Of a stretch of 64,000 nucleotides of DNA, positions 8,658 through 17,462 are shown in pieces (position 1 is the first letter of the stretch; the number at the start of each line of letters is the position of its first letter). This stretch comes from Bacillus sp. BHET2. GTDB taxonomy: Bacteria > Bacillota > Bacilli > Bacillales > Bacillaceae_B. The translations under genes were made by a program, and so were the position numbers. The notes beneath the pieces are model-generated. The model was not told the origin of the DNA, did no database searches, and saw only the letters and a list, made by a program, of their open reading frames with translations. The stretch lies in contig NZ_VCQN01000002.1 of NCBI RefSeq assembly GCF_005938125.1, positions 372,001-436,000 of the forward strand, written 5' to 3'.

Positions 8658-8758
8658 AACGTAACTTCCTCCTAAAATTTTTTAATTGGTATGAGAAAAC
8701 GAAGGCGCCTTTGGTTTCTCTGTACACATGATAATGGGTACAAATATTTATTGTAAGT

Positions 8759-8944
8759 ACGCACTTTAAAGTCATATAGGTACTTTTTTGTAACCTAGGG
8801 ACTTGTGAGTTCCTATATACCTTTCAAACCTCTTTTGCTAAATCTAATAGGTACTGTTTGAAAAGCTAAACTGAATTATGAGGGAGATTTAACTTTTTGA
8901 GAAGAACGCACTTTGAAGTGACATAAGCACCTGGAAGTTCCTAT
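8759..8944. promoter_or_regulatory. Repeated operator-like boxes between MFS and quinone reductase
   Basis: ACGCACTTT-containing 25-bp boxes at 8759-8783 and 8906-8930 match at 20 of 25 positions. Each is followed by AGTTCCTAT (8808-8816 and 8936-8944). An imperfect dyad GGTACTTTTTTGTAACC lies at 8779-8795. The dyad resembles HxlR-family (YodB, QorR) targets, but no such regulator gene is present here. The rest of 8658-9040 holds no gene; GAAGAG/CTCTTC forms a small hairpin near 8957-8976. Confidence 0.45.
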
Positions 8945-9040
8945 GACTGTGACTGGGAAGAGAATGCAAGCTCTTCTCTAGTCAAATGAAAAGGAACTGG
9001 TTACACTAAAGGGGAATGATGTTAAAGAGGAGAGTACATA

Positions 9041-10006
9041 ATGAAAGCACTCGTATTTGAAAAGTTCGGTGGACCGGATGTCCTCCATTATCAAGAGATT
9101 GATTCTCCCCAAATGGGACCGGATGAAGTTATCGTAGAAATGAAAGCAATCGGCCTGAATTTCGCAGATGTTTATAGAAGAAAAGGAAATTATCACTTAG
9201 CAGGAGATCCACCGTACATATGCGGGTATGAAGGAGCTGGGATCGTCAAGCGTGTTGGAGCAAACGTGAAAGGAATCGACGTAGGGGACCGCATCGCTTT
9301 TGCCGATGTCCCTTATGCGAATGCTGAACTTGTGGCTGTGCCTAAGGAAAAAGCAATCCCCCTGCCTGATGATATATCGTATGAAACGGCTGCATCCCTC
9401 TTGTTACAAGGTCTGACTGCACATTACTTAACGAAAGACAGCTATAGCATCAAGAGCGGGGATACCGTTTTAGTCCATGCAGCTGCGGGCGGAGTGGGAC
9501 AACTCCTCGTCCAAATCATTAAGATATTGGGCGGCACAGTTATTGGGTTAACTTCTTCGGAAGAAAAAAGACAGGCAGCGTTGGCTGTTGGAGCCGACCA
9601 TATGTTTTTATACAGTGAAGACTGGAAACAGAGCGTGCAGGATGTGACAAATGGCAACGGCGTGGACGTGGTATATGAGTCAGTCGGTTCGACTCTGATG
9701 GAAAGTTTTGAATCTACTCGCATCGGTGGGACGGTCGTATTCTTCGGTATGGCGGGAGGCGATCCTGTTTCAGTTGATCCAAGAATGCTGATGGACACCT
9801 CGAAAACTTTGACCGGTGGCGACCTTTGGAATGTGTTGACGTCTCACGAAGAACGAGTGACCCGCTCCCACGAATTATTCGGGTGGATCCAAGAAGGAAA
9901 GTTAAAGGTTTCTGAACCGATGGTCTTTCCTTTAAGCGAGGGTGCGAAAGCACATGAATATTTGGAAAGTAGAAAAAGTACCGGTAAGATTTTATTGACT
10001 TTGTAG
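9041..10006 (+). CDS. NADPH:quinone oxidoreductase, zinc-free MDR family
   Basis: The 321-residue protein has the medium-chain dehydrogenase layout: an N-terminal GroES-like domain with GLNFADVYRRKGNY and GYEGAGIVKRVG, and a Rossmann domain with VHAAAGGVGQLLVQIIK (the AxxGxxG NADPH motif, about residues 145-161). The catalytic-zinc ligands of alcohol dehydrogenases are absent, as in QOR. It reduces quinones or enones with NADPH in the cytosol. AGAGGAG precedes the ATG. It probably shares control with the divergent MFS exporter, together forming an electrophile-defence pair (inference). Confidence 0.92.
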   Translation: MKALVFEKFGGPDVLHYQEIDSPQMGPDEVIVEMKAIGLNFADVYRRKGNYHLAGDPPYICGYEGAGIVKRVGANVKGIDVGDRIAFADVPYANAELVAVPKEKAIPLPDDISYETAASLLLQGLTAHYLTKDSYSIKSGDTVLVHAAAGGVGQLLVQIIKILGGTVIGLTSSEEKRQAALAVGADHMFLYSEDWKQSVQDVTNGNGVDVVYESVGSTLMESFESTRIGGTVVFFGMAGGDPVSVDPRMLMDTSKTLTGGDLWNVLTSHEERVTRSHELFGWIQEGKLKVSEPMVFPLSEGAKAHEYLESRKSTGKILLTL

Positions 10007-10017
10007 ACGAAATTGAT

Positions 10018-10055
10018 GAGACCCTGTCCCTACATATTCGGAGGGACAGGGTCTC
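10018..10055 (+). terminator. Terminator after quinone oxidoreductase
   Basis: GAGACCCTGTCCCT (10018-10031) pairs perfectly with AGGGACAGGGTCTC (10042-10055). It lies between convergent genes and may serve both. Confidence 0.88.
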
Positions 10056-10082
10056 TTGTTAAATTATTTAACTTTTTGCGTT

Positions 10083-10535
10083 CTATATATCTTGAGATAA
10101 TCGAATCATATCGCGACACTGGATGCCATTTTCAACGATTTCTTCCGGGTAATGCCTGATGAAAAAGTCCAAATCCACCCCAACGATTCTGAATCCACAC
10201 TTTTGATAAAGGGCTAACTGCCCGATTCCAGCGTTCCCTGTCCCCACTTCAATGGTCTTGTATCCATTTGACCTTGCCACCTTAATGGCGTCCATCACCA
10301 GCTGTTTACCTATCCCATTGCCGTGCAGTTCTTCTGCAACAGCCACATTGACCAACTCGACGGTTTCAGGTCTGGTTGCAAGTAAGACGTACACACCAAC
10401 GATTTTGTGATCCAGCTCCGCGACAAAACATTCTCCCCTCGCGACGTATTCCTTTACAATTCTCTCTGAAGGATCTGCCAGGAGAAGCAATTCCATTGGA
10501 AGAACTTCATCCTTGTTTAGTTTTCTAATAAACAT
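10083..10535 (-). CDS. GNAT N-acetyltransferase, YvbK-like
   Basis: The 150-residue single-domain protein has the GNAT acetyl-CoA loop ELHGNGIGKQLVMDAI (about residues 89-104, Q/RxxGxG/A type) and the C-terminal LYQKCGFRIVGVD. It begins MFIRKLNKDEVLPMELLLLA and resembles B. subtilis YvbK in length and opening. The acceptor is unknown. GGAGGTAGGAA precedes the ATG. It is convergent with the quinone reductase gene. Confidence 0.88.
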   Translation of the reverse strand: MFIRKLNKDEVLPMELLLLADPSERIVKEYVARGECFVAELDHKIVGVYVLLATRPETVELVNVAVAEELHGNGIGKQLVMDAIKVARSNGYKTIEVGTGNAGIGQLALYQKCGFRIVGVDLDFFIRHYPEEIVENGIQCRDMIRLSQDI

Positions 10536-10733
10536 TTCCTACCTCCACTGAATCCCAAAAGATTTTCAAGCATAACTTATTCTGATCATCACATTAAGAA
10601 AAAAATATTCATCTAGGCATATCACCTTTACTAACCTGAAATAAATAGTATACTGAAATTATTCTTCATCTTGAAGAAAGTGGTTTAAGGTAGGACCCCT
10701 TAATGTAAATCGAAAAATTCCTTATTTGTAGCG

Positions 10734-10763
10734 GCTTACCAGTGTTGTTGGTAAGCTATTTTT
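10734..10763 (+). terminator. Orphan terminator-like hairpin
   Basis: GCTTACC (10734-10740) pairs with GGTAAGC (10750-10756), followed by TATTTTTTT. No intact plus-strand gene precedes it. A second hairpin AGCTGCG/CGCAGCT lies near 10789-10813. The rest of 10536-10850 holds nothing recognisable. Confidence 0.4.
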
Positions 10764-10849
10764 TTATGTATATAGACCTATTTTGGGGAGCTGCGGAACA
10801 TTACCTCGCAGCTTGGTAAATGTCTTTAAACCCCTATTCAATAAATCAG

Positions 10850-11130
10850 GAATTCAGCTGAAACATATTGCGTTGTATCCTCGACTTTATCATGATGATT
10901 CTGAAATACACCCACCCCGTTCTTAATCTTCAAATTCTCTCTACTTTTGCCAAGCTGTTCTTTTGTAAATGTGGCGATATATTCTTAGTTGTTAATTGGA
11001 AACAATCATCTGAAGCTGTTATGCCTTCATCAATGCAAATAAGCGTTTGGCCATCCCATAAACGTCCTCAATCGTGAGTGTTGCCTCTTCTGGTAATCCA
11101 GTCTTTCCCTTACTTCCTCCATGAAAAAGT
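10850..11130 (-). pseudogene. Decayed gene of unknown family
   Basis: Good coding text appears in successive minus-strand frames: GKTGLPEEATLTIEDVYGMA, then LICIDEGITASDDCFQLTTK, then YIATFTKEQLGKSRENLKIK and VFQNHHDKVEDTTQYVSAEF. The frame changes at least twice. No start is seen, and I do not recognise the family. Confidence 0.4.
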
Positions 11131-11152
11131 GAAGAAAGGTAAATTAATTAGA

Positions 11153-11491
11153 TTAATTCACTAATTCCCAAACGCGGCCATCTTCCATCCGGATGATCAT
11201 TCCTAGAAAACCAAAGGTTCTAAAGGTCATTTGTTCTCCTGTATCATACTCATAATTCCTCTCGTATGAAGAAAAAAATCCAACGTTTCTAAAGTGTCCG
11301 GATCGTCCCCAGATTGCTTGATCATTTTTCATACAATCTTTAACCCCTCCATCTTCTGTACATACAATGTCATTTTCATCCATCATCCATTGTTCCATTT
11401 CTTCACTGGTTGGAGAAGTATAATCCATTACAGCAAATAATATGATGAATACAATGATTCCTGAAACAAATATTCTCTTTTTTGACAACAC
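11153..11491 (-). CDS. Small membrane-anchored protein of unknown function
   Basis: The 112-residue protein has one N-terminal hydrophobic segment (about residues 7-23, FVSGIIVFIILFAVMDY) and then an extracytoplasmic domain containing two Cys (CTEDGGVKDC) that could form a disulfide. The tail pattern (NVGFFSSY, then FRTFGFLGMI) loosely recalls DUF4359 proteins, but I am not sure. The start is GTG at 11491 with AAAGG nine bases upstream; the neighbouring TTG is an alternative. It follows the kinase-like gene at 11513 on the same strand by 21 bases and may be co-transcribed with it. Confidence 0.65.
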   Translation of the reverse strand: MLSKKRIFVSGIIVFIILFAVMDYTSPTSEEMEQWMMDENDIVCTEDGGVKDCMKNDQAIWGRSGHFRNVGFFSSYERNYEYDTGEQMTFRTFGFLGMIIRMEDGRVWELVN

Positions 11492-11512
11492 ACCATTCCA
11501 CCTTTAATGAGC

Positions 11513-12040
11513 TTACACTTTTTGTTTAATCAATCGAATACATTCCTCTGCCGATGACTTTGTTGTATCCACCGTCACATCATAATTCATTCCTTCGTGC
11601 ACAATAGTAGCCTGTGATACAGCCATTCCTTCAATACGGTCTCCTCGTTCTTTCTCACGGGCAGCAGCTACGGCCGGATCACAGAAGACACCGACCCACA
11701 GCACCTGCATTCCTTCCAAGGCAATCTCCCAGCTTTCACGGCTTTTCACTCCGCCTAAGAAAACATCGTCGATGATGATCCGTGCACCTCTTCGTGCCAT
11801 CTCTCCGATACCGTGCATCCACGCAGATTCCAACGCTCGGAATTCAGAGCCTGGATTAACCGAACCATCCTCATCCAGTGTAATGCCGCTTTCTTTCTTA
11901 AACATGGCTACAGGCATAGCCTCAATTAGATCATCAATGCCCAATCGCAACCATGACTCAGGCAGAGAATTCTGGAGACATCTTACGAGCGTTGTTTTGC
12001 CGGAGCTTGATCCGCCGTTTAGGATAATGATATTAGTCAT
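11513..12040 (-). CDS. Chloramphenicol phosphotransferase-like P-loop kinase
   Basis: The 175-residue protein starts [20 protein letters not shown], a Walker A loop at residues 9-16. It continues with [11 protein letters not shown], the segment [14 protein letters not shown] and a lid-like AREKERGDR, the layout of the CPT family. CPT phosphorylates the 3' hydroxyl of chloramphenicol; many homologues in Bacillaceae have untested substrates, so resistance is not proven. The ribosome binding site is weak (GCGAG). It is followed 21 bases later by a small membrane protein gene. Confidence 0.8.
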   Translation of the reverse strand: MTNIIILNGGSSSGKTTLVRCLQNSLPESWLRLGIDDLIEAMPVAMFKKESGITLDEDGSVNPGSEFRALESAWMHGIGEMARRGARIIIDDVFLGGVKSRESWEIALEGMQVLWVGVFCDPAVAAAREKERGDRIEGMAVSQATIVHEGMNYDVTVDTTKSSAEECIRLIKQKV

Positions 12041-12341
12041 AGTGATAGTCTCGCTTTCTTTTATTGAAAACCATGATTCCTATTCCTTTTACATTAAAAA
12101 GTCGGTCTCATTCGTCAGATTTAGTTTAATTAATTCTTTTTCTACCCGAAATTAATCGAATTCATTTAGAAATGGTTGCAGTTTCAGCTAAAAGTGCACC
12201 AAAGCCAATCTTAATGGAGGTTCCCTATGGTCTATGAGAGTCGATTAATCCTCTCACAGTATTTATGAGCCACATCTTCATTTTATAAGCCGTTTGTCGA
12301 ATAGTTGCAGTTGGAAACCGGCTACTTTCATTAAGAATATT

Positions 12342-12785
12342 CTAAATACTCGGCACAAAAGACTGATCCCTCACAACAACCGACTCAGGTACAAATTTGA
12401 TAAGGACATTACTGTTCCCTAACCCTTGAAACCTGGGATCCCAATTCTCTTCATTTGGACCAAGATAACGCTTAAGCAATTTCGTTGCAATCGTCTTATC
12501 AAATGTCTCAACCGTGGCTTTTCCTCTGAATCCTACATGATGCACTTTGCCGGTAGTATGATCGAGATCAACGATTCCTATGGCACATGCCGGGTTTTCT
12601 TCAATTCTTCCAGGGAAACTGTCTGAAGGAGGCGTTCCAATGATATAGATTTGCTCATTTTCCCAGTAAAACCATACCGGTGACTCCCTTGGTCCTTCCT
12701 TGGATACTGTTGAAAGGTGGGCAAATAACGGTTTCTTTAGAAATTCATCGAGATTAATATGTTTTTTACCTGTAATGATGTTCAA
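12342..12785 (-). CDS. Pyridoxamine 5'-phosphate oxidase-fold protein
   Basis: The 147-residue protein has the split-barrel flavin/F420-binding fold pattern: LDEFLKKPLFAHLSTVSKEG, RESPVWFYWENEQIYII and ENPACAIGIVDLDHTTGKVH. Such proteins bind FMN, F420 or haem, and the reaction is not predictable. The start appears to be TTG at 12785 with AAAGG nine bases upstream; no ATG fits. The gene-free 12041-12341 stretch downstream holds nothing I can name beyond two GTTGCAGTT words. Confidence 0.85.
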   Translation of the reverse strand: MNIITGKKHINLDEFLKKPLFAHLSTVSKEGPRESPVWFYWENEQIYIIGTPPSDSFPGRIEENPACAIGIVDLDHTTGKVHHVGFRGKATVETFDKTIATKLLKRYLGPNEENWDPRFQGLGNSNVLIKFVPESVVVRDQSFVPSI

Positions 12786-12888
12786 ATCTTTCCATCCTTT
12801 CTATATCAGAAAAAAATCGGTATGTACTTATTTTATTGAAACATTTTCCATCATCATTCGTAAAGATAAATAAGGAGGGAGTAAACGA

Positions 12889-13383
12889 ATGAAAAACCTA
12901 GCTATAAAATGGATGATTTTAACGTCACTGCTGGCATTAATAGCAGGATGTGCTGCTCCAAAGGAAAGTGATGAGAATGTAAAAACCATCCAAACCTTTC
13001 TAAAACACGAATTCACTGGACCTGATGAACAGCTCTCGGATGCATTTAAACAAGATGTAACCTTTCCACCTGAATTAAAAGAGTATGTAGAAGAGAACTA
13101 TAGGCCACTGGTTATGGATTGGGAAGATATGATGAATGCTAATCATATTTTGTTATATCAGCGCTTGGCTTATGAAAAAGGGTACCAATTGAAACCAAGT
13201 AATATTGAAGTTAAAAAGGATAAAGATTTTGCTTATGATTACGAAGTCAAAGTGGAATACAGTAAGGACGGGGAGACCCAAACCGCTACTGTCAGTGGAC
13301 GAATGAACCTTAATGATGATGGAGAGATTGTGACGATCCGGAATATGGATGATGGGGGATTAATAGAGAAAATGAAACACTAA
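12889..13383 (+). CDS. Predicted lipoprotein of unknown function
   Basis: The 164-residue protein has a type II signal peptide: basic start MKNLAIKW, hydrophobic core, and lipobox LIAGC with the lipidated Cys at residue 21. It should be anchored on the outer face of the membrane. The mature part is acidic, with a DYEVKVEYSKDGETQTATVS stretch suggesting a beta-rich C-terminal domain. The family is not recognised. AAGGAGGGAG precedes the ATG. It stands alone; 13384-13531 contains imperfect inverted repeats (TTGAAAGTTGGAAA against TTTCCACTTTCAA) that may end transcription. Confidence 0.78.
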   Translation: MKNLAIKWMILTSLLALIAGCAAPKESDENVKTIQTFLKHEFTGPDEQLSDAFKQDVTFPPELKEYVEENYRPLVMDWEDMMNANHILLYQRLAYEKGYQLKPSNIEVKKDKDFAYDYEVKVEYSKDGETQTATVSGRMNLNDDGEIVTIRNMDDGGLIEKMKH

Positions 13384-13531
13384 AGCATGGAATTGAAAGT
13401 TGGAAATACAACAGACGCTGAAAACATCTAAATTCAGAAGTTCCCTTTCAGTTGGACAAATGTCTTTCCACTTTCAATCCATTATTTGAAGGAGACAGAT
13501 ACCCTTTCTCTCCAATGGAAAAGAAAGATCC

Positions 13532-14002
13532 TCACCGTTGTGAAGGCCACGAACCCTGCATCTTCCTCAATTGAATAATTTGGCCCGTATGATAAGCATC
13601 GTGAAGCATGATGTCCAGCAGCTTTTCTTCAAGTGAATCTTCTTCAATCCCTTCATCCGTTGTTTTACTAAGCGACTCTCTTAATCCCCGGTGAGCCGTC
13701 TCTACATGTTCAACGACTGCTTTCCATTCCTCGTCATCATTTACTTGTTCGGTAAGGTAGAAAGTATCATTGCCATCAAGATTGTTCGTCCATTCACGAT
13801 CTTCTAATTCGGCCGTCAGTCTCTCTTTGTAGTAAATGAGGTGATTAACATTTTCCCATATGGTTTTGGTCGCCTTCCCATCCGGTCTCCAACTTGCTTG
13901 TTCTGCGGTGAGCCCTTCTATTGCGTATTTAAATGGAGCGTACCAACTCTCCTTGTCGTATGTAGTATCGAGCATTCGTAAGAGTAAATCGATTCGATTC
14001 AT
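13532..14002 (-). CDS. DinB family protein
   Basis: The 156-residue four-helix-bundle protein has the three-histidine metal site of the DinB/YfiT superfamily: NHLIYYKER around residue 53 and HDAYHTGQI near residue 134. Members include bacillithiol and mycothiol S-transferases and damage-inducible proteins; the substrate here is unknown. AGGAGG lies nine bases before the ATG. It is a single gene. A second DinB-like gene is at 27094. Confidence 0.88.
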   Translation of the reverse strand: MNRIDLLLRMLDTTYDKESWYAPFKYAIEGLTAEQASWRPDGKATKTIWENVNHLIYYKERLTAELEDREWTNNLDGNDTFYLTEQVNDDEEWKAVVEHVETAHRGLRESLSKTTDEGIEEDSLEEKLLDIMLHDAYHTGQIIQLRKMQGSWPSQR

Positions 14003-14125
14003 TTTCTTTCTGCCTCCTTGATAATGGTGTTTGTTATAGATAGTACTTCATCAAAAAGGGAAGAACTCCTTCTTTAAGTTATTAAAATGATTCGGCGTCA
14101 AAAATAAAGACCTAAGGTAAAGGAG

Positions 14126-14262
14126 AATTCCTGTTTCAGGAACGTACACCCTCTGATGATTATTTCAACTGGATAACCGACAAATCTCTAGTCGTGTCGA
14201 GAATCAAAGCACTGGAGTGTATCAATGGCTTCAGCAAGCACACGCTGCCTTCCCATTTTTAA
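14126..14262 (+). pseudogene. 3' fragment of an unrecognised gene
   Basis: A plus-strand frame without a start reads FLFQERTPSDDYFNWITDKS, then LVVSRIKALECINGFSKHTL, then stops. It looks like a coding remnant but could be chance. No family is recognised. Confidence 0.25.
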
Positions 14263-14370
14263 ATATCGATTCGAAGAAACAAATAAAAATAACGAGTCCA
14301 CGGAAGGGATTTGGGGATCCGGAATCCTGATGGGAATGGAGCTGAGGAATGGGTTACCATTATATTTGAA

Positions 14371-14460
14371 ATATCGCCGTTATTTCCTGGATTTCGCCGT
14401 TAAATTTATAATATCGCCGTTATATCCCGAATTTCGCCGTTAAATTTATAATATCGCCGA
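14371..14460. repeat. Periodic short-motif array 2 (TCGCCG every 20 bp, five units)
   Basis: TCGCCG starts at 14374, 14394, 14414, 14434 and 14454, exactly 20 bases apart. Odd units read ATATCGCCG and even units ATTTCGCCG, so the higher-order unit is 40 bp. Units two and four are identical over 20 bases. The array lies in the gene-free stretch 14003-14603. It has the same period as the arrays at 1886 and 32983 but a different core. Confidence 0.82.
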
Positions 14461-14603
14461 TATAACCATTGCAGCCTTAGGTTGCAATGATTATTACGAC
14501 ACCAAGTGTTAATCTATACGCTTGTAACCTCTTTTTCTTTCAAATCGAAGTTAAAGAAGGCCAGATAAAGTGCTAAATGTTCCGGTCATTAACGTTTAAC
14601 ACA

Positions 14604-15146
14604 CTACACAAGGTCCTTCTCCAACATTCTTCTATGTTCATGGGCAAGTTTAATTAACGTAAATTCGTCATTAATAAGCTTCTTCATTATTTCTCTGCTT
14701 TCATTCCAAGCTAAATCATACAAACTCTTAGAAAGAGTCCCGCTTTTATATGCATGTTCCAGTTCATCCTCATCCAGTTGAAACACATCACCAGAAGGCA
14801 GCACGACAATATCCAGGTAGAGATCATCCATCCAGGGAACTCCATCATTCACTCCATTTCGAAGGCAAATATCTATGTACCATTGCACGACGTCGCCATT
14901 TGCATCGAACATGGTCGTGACGGAATGATATTTTCCTAAAGGAAAGTGCTGGAGCCACATGTACCCATTGTCCACAATACATATGTCTTTCTCTCCATAC
15001 CGGGTTATTAATGGCTCGTTCACTTCCACTGTATGCAATAAGGTAATATATCCTTGGAATTCCTTCGTGGAAAGATGGGTTTGAGCATATTTCCTTTGTT
15101 TTACCCTCTTCCAATCAGCACGGTTACCATACCTTCTTTTGATCAT
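14604..15146 (-). CDS. DUF402 family protein (nucleotide phosphatase-like fold)
   Basis: The 180-residue protein matches the DUF402 pattern: GYMWLQHFPLGKYHSVTTMF, then QWYIDICLRNGVNDGVPWMD and DDLYLDIVVLPSG with clustered acidic residues, then DEDELEHAYKSGTLS. Family members include nucleoside tri- and diphosphatases and FomD-type enzymes, which use these acidic residues to bind divalent metal. The substrate is not evident. GGAGGAG lies five bases before the ATG. It is a single gene. Confidence 0.85.
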   Translation of the reverse strand: MIKRRYGNRADWKRVKQRKYAQTHLSTKEFQGYITLLHTVEVNEPLITRYGEKDICIVDNGYMWLQHFPLGKYHSVTTMFDANGDVVQWYIDICLRNGVNDGVPWMDDLYLDIVVLPSGDVFQLDEDELEHAYKSGTLSKSLYDLAWNESREIMKKLINDEFTLIKLAHEHRRMLEKDLV

Positions 15147-15272
15147 AAAAGCTCCTCCATCATATTCCCCTTATCAATCATCTCTTTACTTAAAAAACAG
15201 GCGATGAGGATCCTTACTGTTATGATTCATCTTTTCTAAAAGGGGGAGTGGGAATTGTCTCAAATCTACCGA

Positions 15273-15671
15273 TCATTTAGGTAGATTCAGCTGCCACGAA
15301 ACTCCAAAACGGTCATTTAGCCAACCAAATTTCTTACTGAAACCGTAATCTCCTAGTGGCATAAGTGCTTGTCCACCTTCACTCAGTTCTTCATAAATAA
15401 GCTCAAGTTCATCTTCCGTATCGCAAGTTACAAAAATGGAGAAAGAAGGCGTGAAGTCAAACTGATGCTTAACATTACTATCAATGCACATAAATTCTTG
15501 CCCCTTCAACTTGAAAGTGGCTTGCATGACCTTTCCTTCATCTCCACTTTCATTTGCCCCATATCGAGCAATATTAGTAATGGATGAATCCTCAATCAGA
15601 GATGTGTAAAAATTCATTGCTTCTTCTGCATTTCCATTTTGAAACATTAAAAATGGTGTGACCTTTTTCAT
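15273..15671 (-). CDS. VOC family protein, PhnB-like
   Basis: The 132-residue protein has the PhnB / 3-demethylubiquinone methyltransferase-like vicinal oxygen chelate pattern: VTPFLMFQNGNAEEAMNFYT at the start and FGWLNDRFGVSWQLNLPK at the end. The fold binds a metal and small molecules, but the actual reaction of this group is unknown. AAGGAG lies about ten bases before the ATG. It is a single gene. Confidence 0.88.
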   Translation of the reverse strand: MKKVTPFLMFQNGNAEEAMNFYTSLIEDSSITNIARYGANESGDEGKVMQATFKLKGQEFMCIDSNVKHQFDFTPSFSIFVTCDTEDELELIYEELSEGGQALMPLGDYGFSKKFGWLNDRFGVSWQLNLPK

Positions 15672-15853
15672 TATCTATCTACTCCTTTTCGTATCTAGTT
15701 TCTAAATAATAATCCAACTTATATGATCATTTCCACTACTTTACTAACCTGCCACTTATAAAATGCGCAATCATCGTCCCCGCGTTTACTGATTTACCCT
15801 TCCAATTATTTCAAATTACACCTATCAACTCAAGGAAAACATGAAATAATAAA

Positions 15854-15884
15854 ATGGCGTAATCCACTCCATGGATTACGCCAT
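15854..15884 (-). terminator. Terminator after the yobU-like gene
   Basis: ATGGCGTAATCCA (15854-15866) pairs with TGGATTACGCCAT (15872-15884). On the minus strand it runs into TTTATTATTT. Confidence 0.85.
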
Positions 15885-15892
15885 CCAGTTTC

Positions 15893-16378
15893 TTATTTCC
15901 TTACAACAGGAATCCACATCTCACCAAATATCTTCCCGTCCCGGTGCCCCATCTCAACCGTCGCATTTGGTGCACCAACATAAGCGACATCCTCTGCTTC
16001 TGGTAAGACTTGACCAAAGGCTATGGCAGTAACCTTATTATTCAGCTCTTCAGCCGTCTCCCCTTCCCCGTTCACAACCACGTATTCTCCCTTAGGGAAT
16101 TGAATCACTCTGGCTTCATCCGGTACTGGTGAAGTTTCATCTGCCAAGACCCCTGCATAATGCATCATCTTTTGATTCACCGCTTCATTCACTGCGAAGA
16201 TGTAGTCATTTGCGGCTAGGGACTTTAACGTGTCAAGCCTTCCATCTTCACTGACGGCTTGCCAGAAATCCGCCTTTTCCTTGTTCAATCCAGCAAAATC
16301 AGTATAATCACTCTTAAGATCTGTTCCTAACCCTATTACGATAAAACTGTCTTTTTCCTCTAATCGATACTCTGCCAT
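15893..16378 (-). CDS. yobU: GyrI-like effector-binding protein, YobU-like
   Basis: The 161-residue stand-alone GyrI/AraC-effector-binding domain starts MAEYRLEEKDSFIVIGLG and has IQFPKGEYVVVNGEGETAEE and a C-terminal GKIFGEMWIPVVRK. Such domains bind small hydrophobic ligands. In B. subtilis yobU lies next to the WYL regulator yobV, and the same divergent pair is seen here. The ATG at 16378 fits AAGGATGG nine to ten bases upstream better than the TTG at 16384. It may present a ligand to the neighbouring regulator (inference). Confidence 0.78.
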   Translation of the reverse strand: MAEYRLEEKDSFIVIGLGTDLKSDYTDFAGLNKEKADFWQAVSEDGRLDTLKSLAANDYIFAVNEAVNQKMMHYAGVLADETSPVPDEARVIQFPKGEYVVVNGEGETAEELNNKVTAIAFGQVLPEAEDVAYVGAPNATVEMGHRDGKIFGEMWIPVVRK

Positions 16379-16492
16379 ATTCAAAAACCATCCTTTTTGT
16401 TAAATGATTTCAAGCGATTTGTCTGCATCACTTGATAACTATATAATAGCGTTAAATAGTATCAAAAAATGATACCTTTTCTGGAGGTCCAG

Positions 16493-17455
16493 ATGAAAAA
16501 AGTTGAACGGATCAATATCATGATGCGATATATCAATAACCGAGCTCACTTTACCATTTCAGAAATCATGCGGGAATTTAACATTTCACGATCGACAGCG
16601 GTAAGAGATATAAGAGAGATTGAGTCCATGGGCATGCCGCTCGTCTCAGAAGCTGGAAGAGATGGGGGATATTTTGTCATGCACAATTCTGTCCTGCCTG
16701 AAGTCCGTTTTACCGATTATGAAGTGAAAGCACTATTTATTGCATTTATGGCGACTCGTAATCAGCAGCTCCCTTATCTAAAAAGCCGTCAATCCATAGC
16801 CGAGAAATTACTTAGCCTCATCTCACAAAGCCAGCAAGATGACCTGATTCTCCTGAACCAACTCCTGTTATTTGAAGGGACCAACCCCCATAATCCCGAC
16901 TTACTCGACCTTTCAGACCTCCCGCATCCAATGGTGGAAACACTTTTTCAGATGCTCCTTTTTGATCGATATTTAACACTGACAATCCAAGAAGAGAAGA
17001 ACATCAAATCTTATTCCATCTATCTGTTGCACCTTCACCATGAAAGAAGCTTCTGGATCATTGAAGGCTTTGACTTAAAGGAAGAAAAGAAGCGTACGTT
17101 TCCCGCCGACCAACTCATCGATGTTAAACCATACTCTCCGAGGAAACGAATACGTGAAAAAGAGATTCTAGAAAAAGTAAACAGAAGTAAAGAGCCAATC
17201 AATCTTGTCCTTGATCTTGGCCCGAAAGCAATTGCCCAGTATAAGAAATATCATCCTTTAATAGTATCCATCGCTTATACGAACCCTTACCAAACCACAG
17301 CCGTTCTAGAAACTTTTGTCAATGTCCATAAGCCCGAAGAATTGACCGAATTCATAAACTGGCTGCTATTTCTCGGCGGGGATCTCAATGTCAGGGAAAT
17401 GCCTGAAGAAATGGTTCACGAAGTTCAAAAAGGGTGGCACTTCAATTCAATTTGA
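16493..17455 (+). CDS. yobV: HTH-WYL transcriptional regulator, YobV-like
   Basis: The 320-residue protein has an N-terminal winged helix (about residues 4-60, HFTISEIMREFNISRSTAVR) and a C-terminal WYL domain (about 140-310), where the usual WYL is degenerate (SFWIIEGFDLKEEKKR). GGAGG lies six bases before the ATG at 16493; the longer frame from 16469 has no such site. It is divergent from the yobU-like gene with about 110 bases between, so mutual control is likely. Confidence 0.85.
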   Translation: MKKVERINIMMRYINNRAHFTISEIMREFNISRSTAVRDIREIESMGMPLVSEAGRDGGYFVMHNSVLPEVRFTDYEVKALFIAFMATRNQQLPYLKSRQSIAEKLLSLISQSQQDDLILLNQLLLFEGTNPHNPDLLDLSDLPHPMVETLFQMLLFDRYLTLTIQEEKNIKSYSIYLLHLHHERSFWIIEGFDLKEEKKRTFPADQLIDVKPYSPRKRIREKEILEKVNRSKEPINLVLDLGPKAIAQYKKYHPLIVSIAYTNPYQTTAVLETFVNVHKPEELTEFINWLLFLGGDLNVREMPEEMVHEVQKGWHFNSI

Positions 17456-17462
17456 CCACCAG

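Noticed and set aside
12041-12341. Possible RNA gene in the gap with two GTTGCAGTT words
   Set aside because: No stable stem, promoter or terminator is visible.
14225-14443. 72-codon plus-strand frame
   Set aside because: It overlaps periodic array 2 and has no ribosome binding site.
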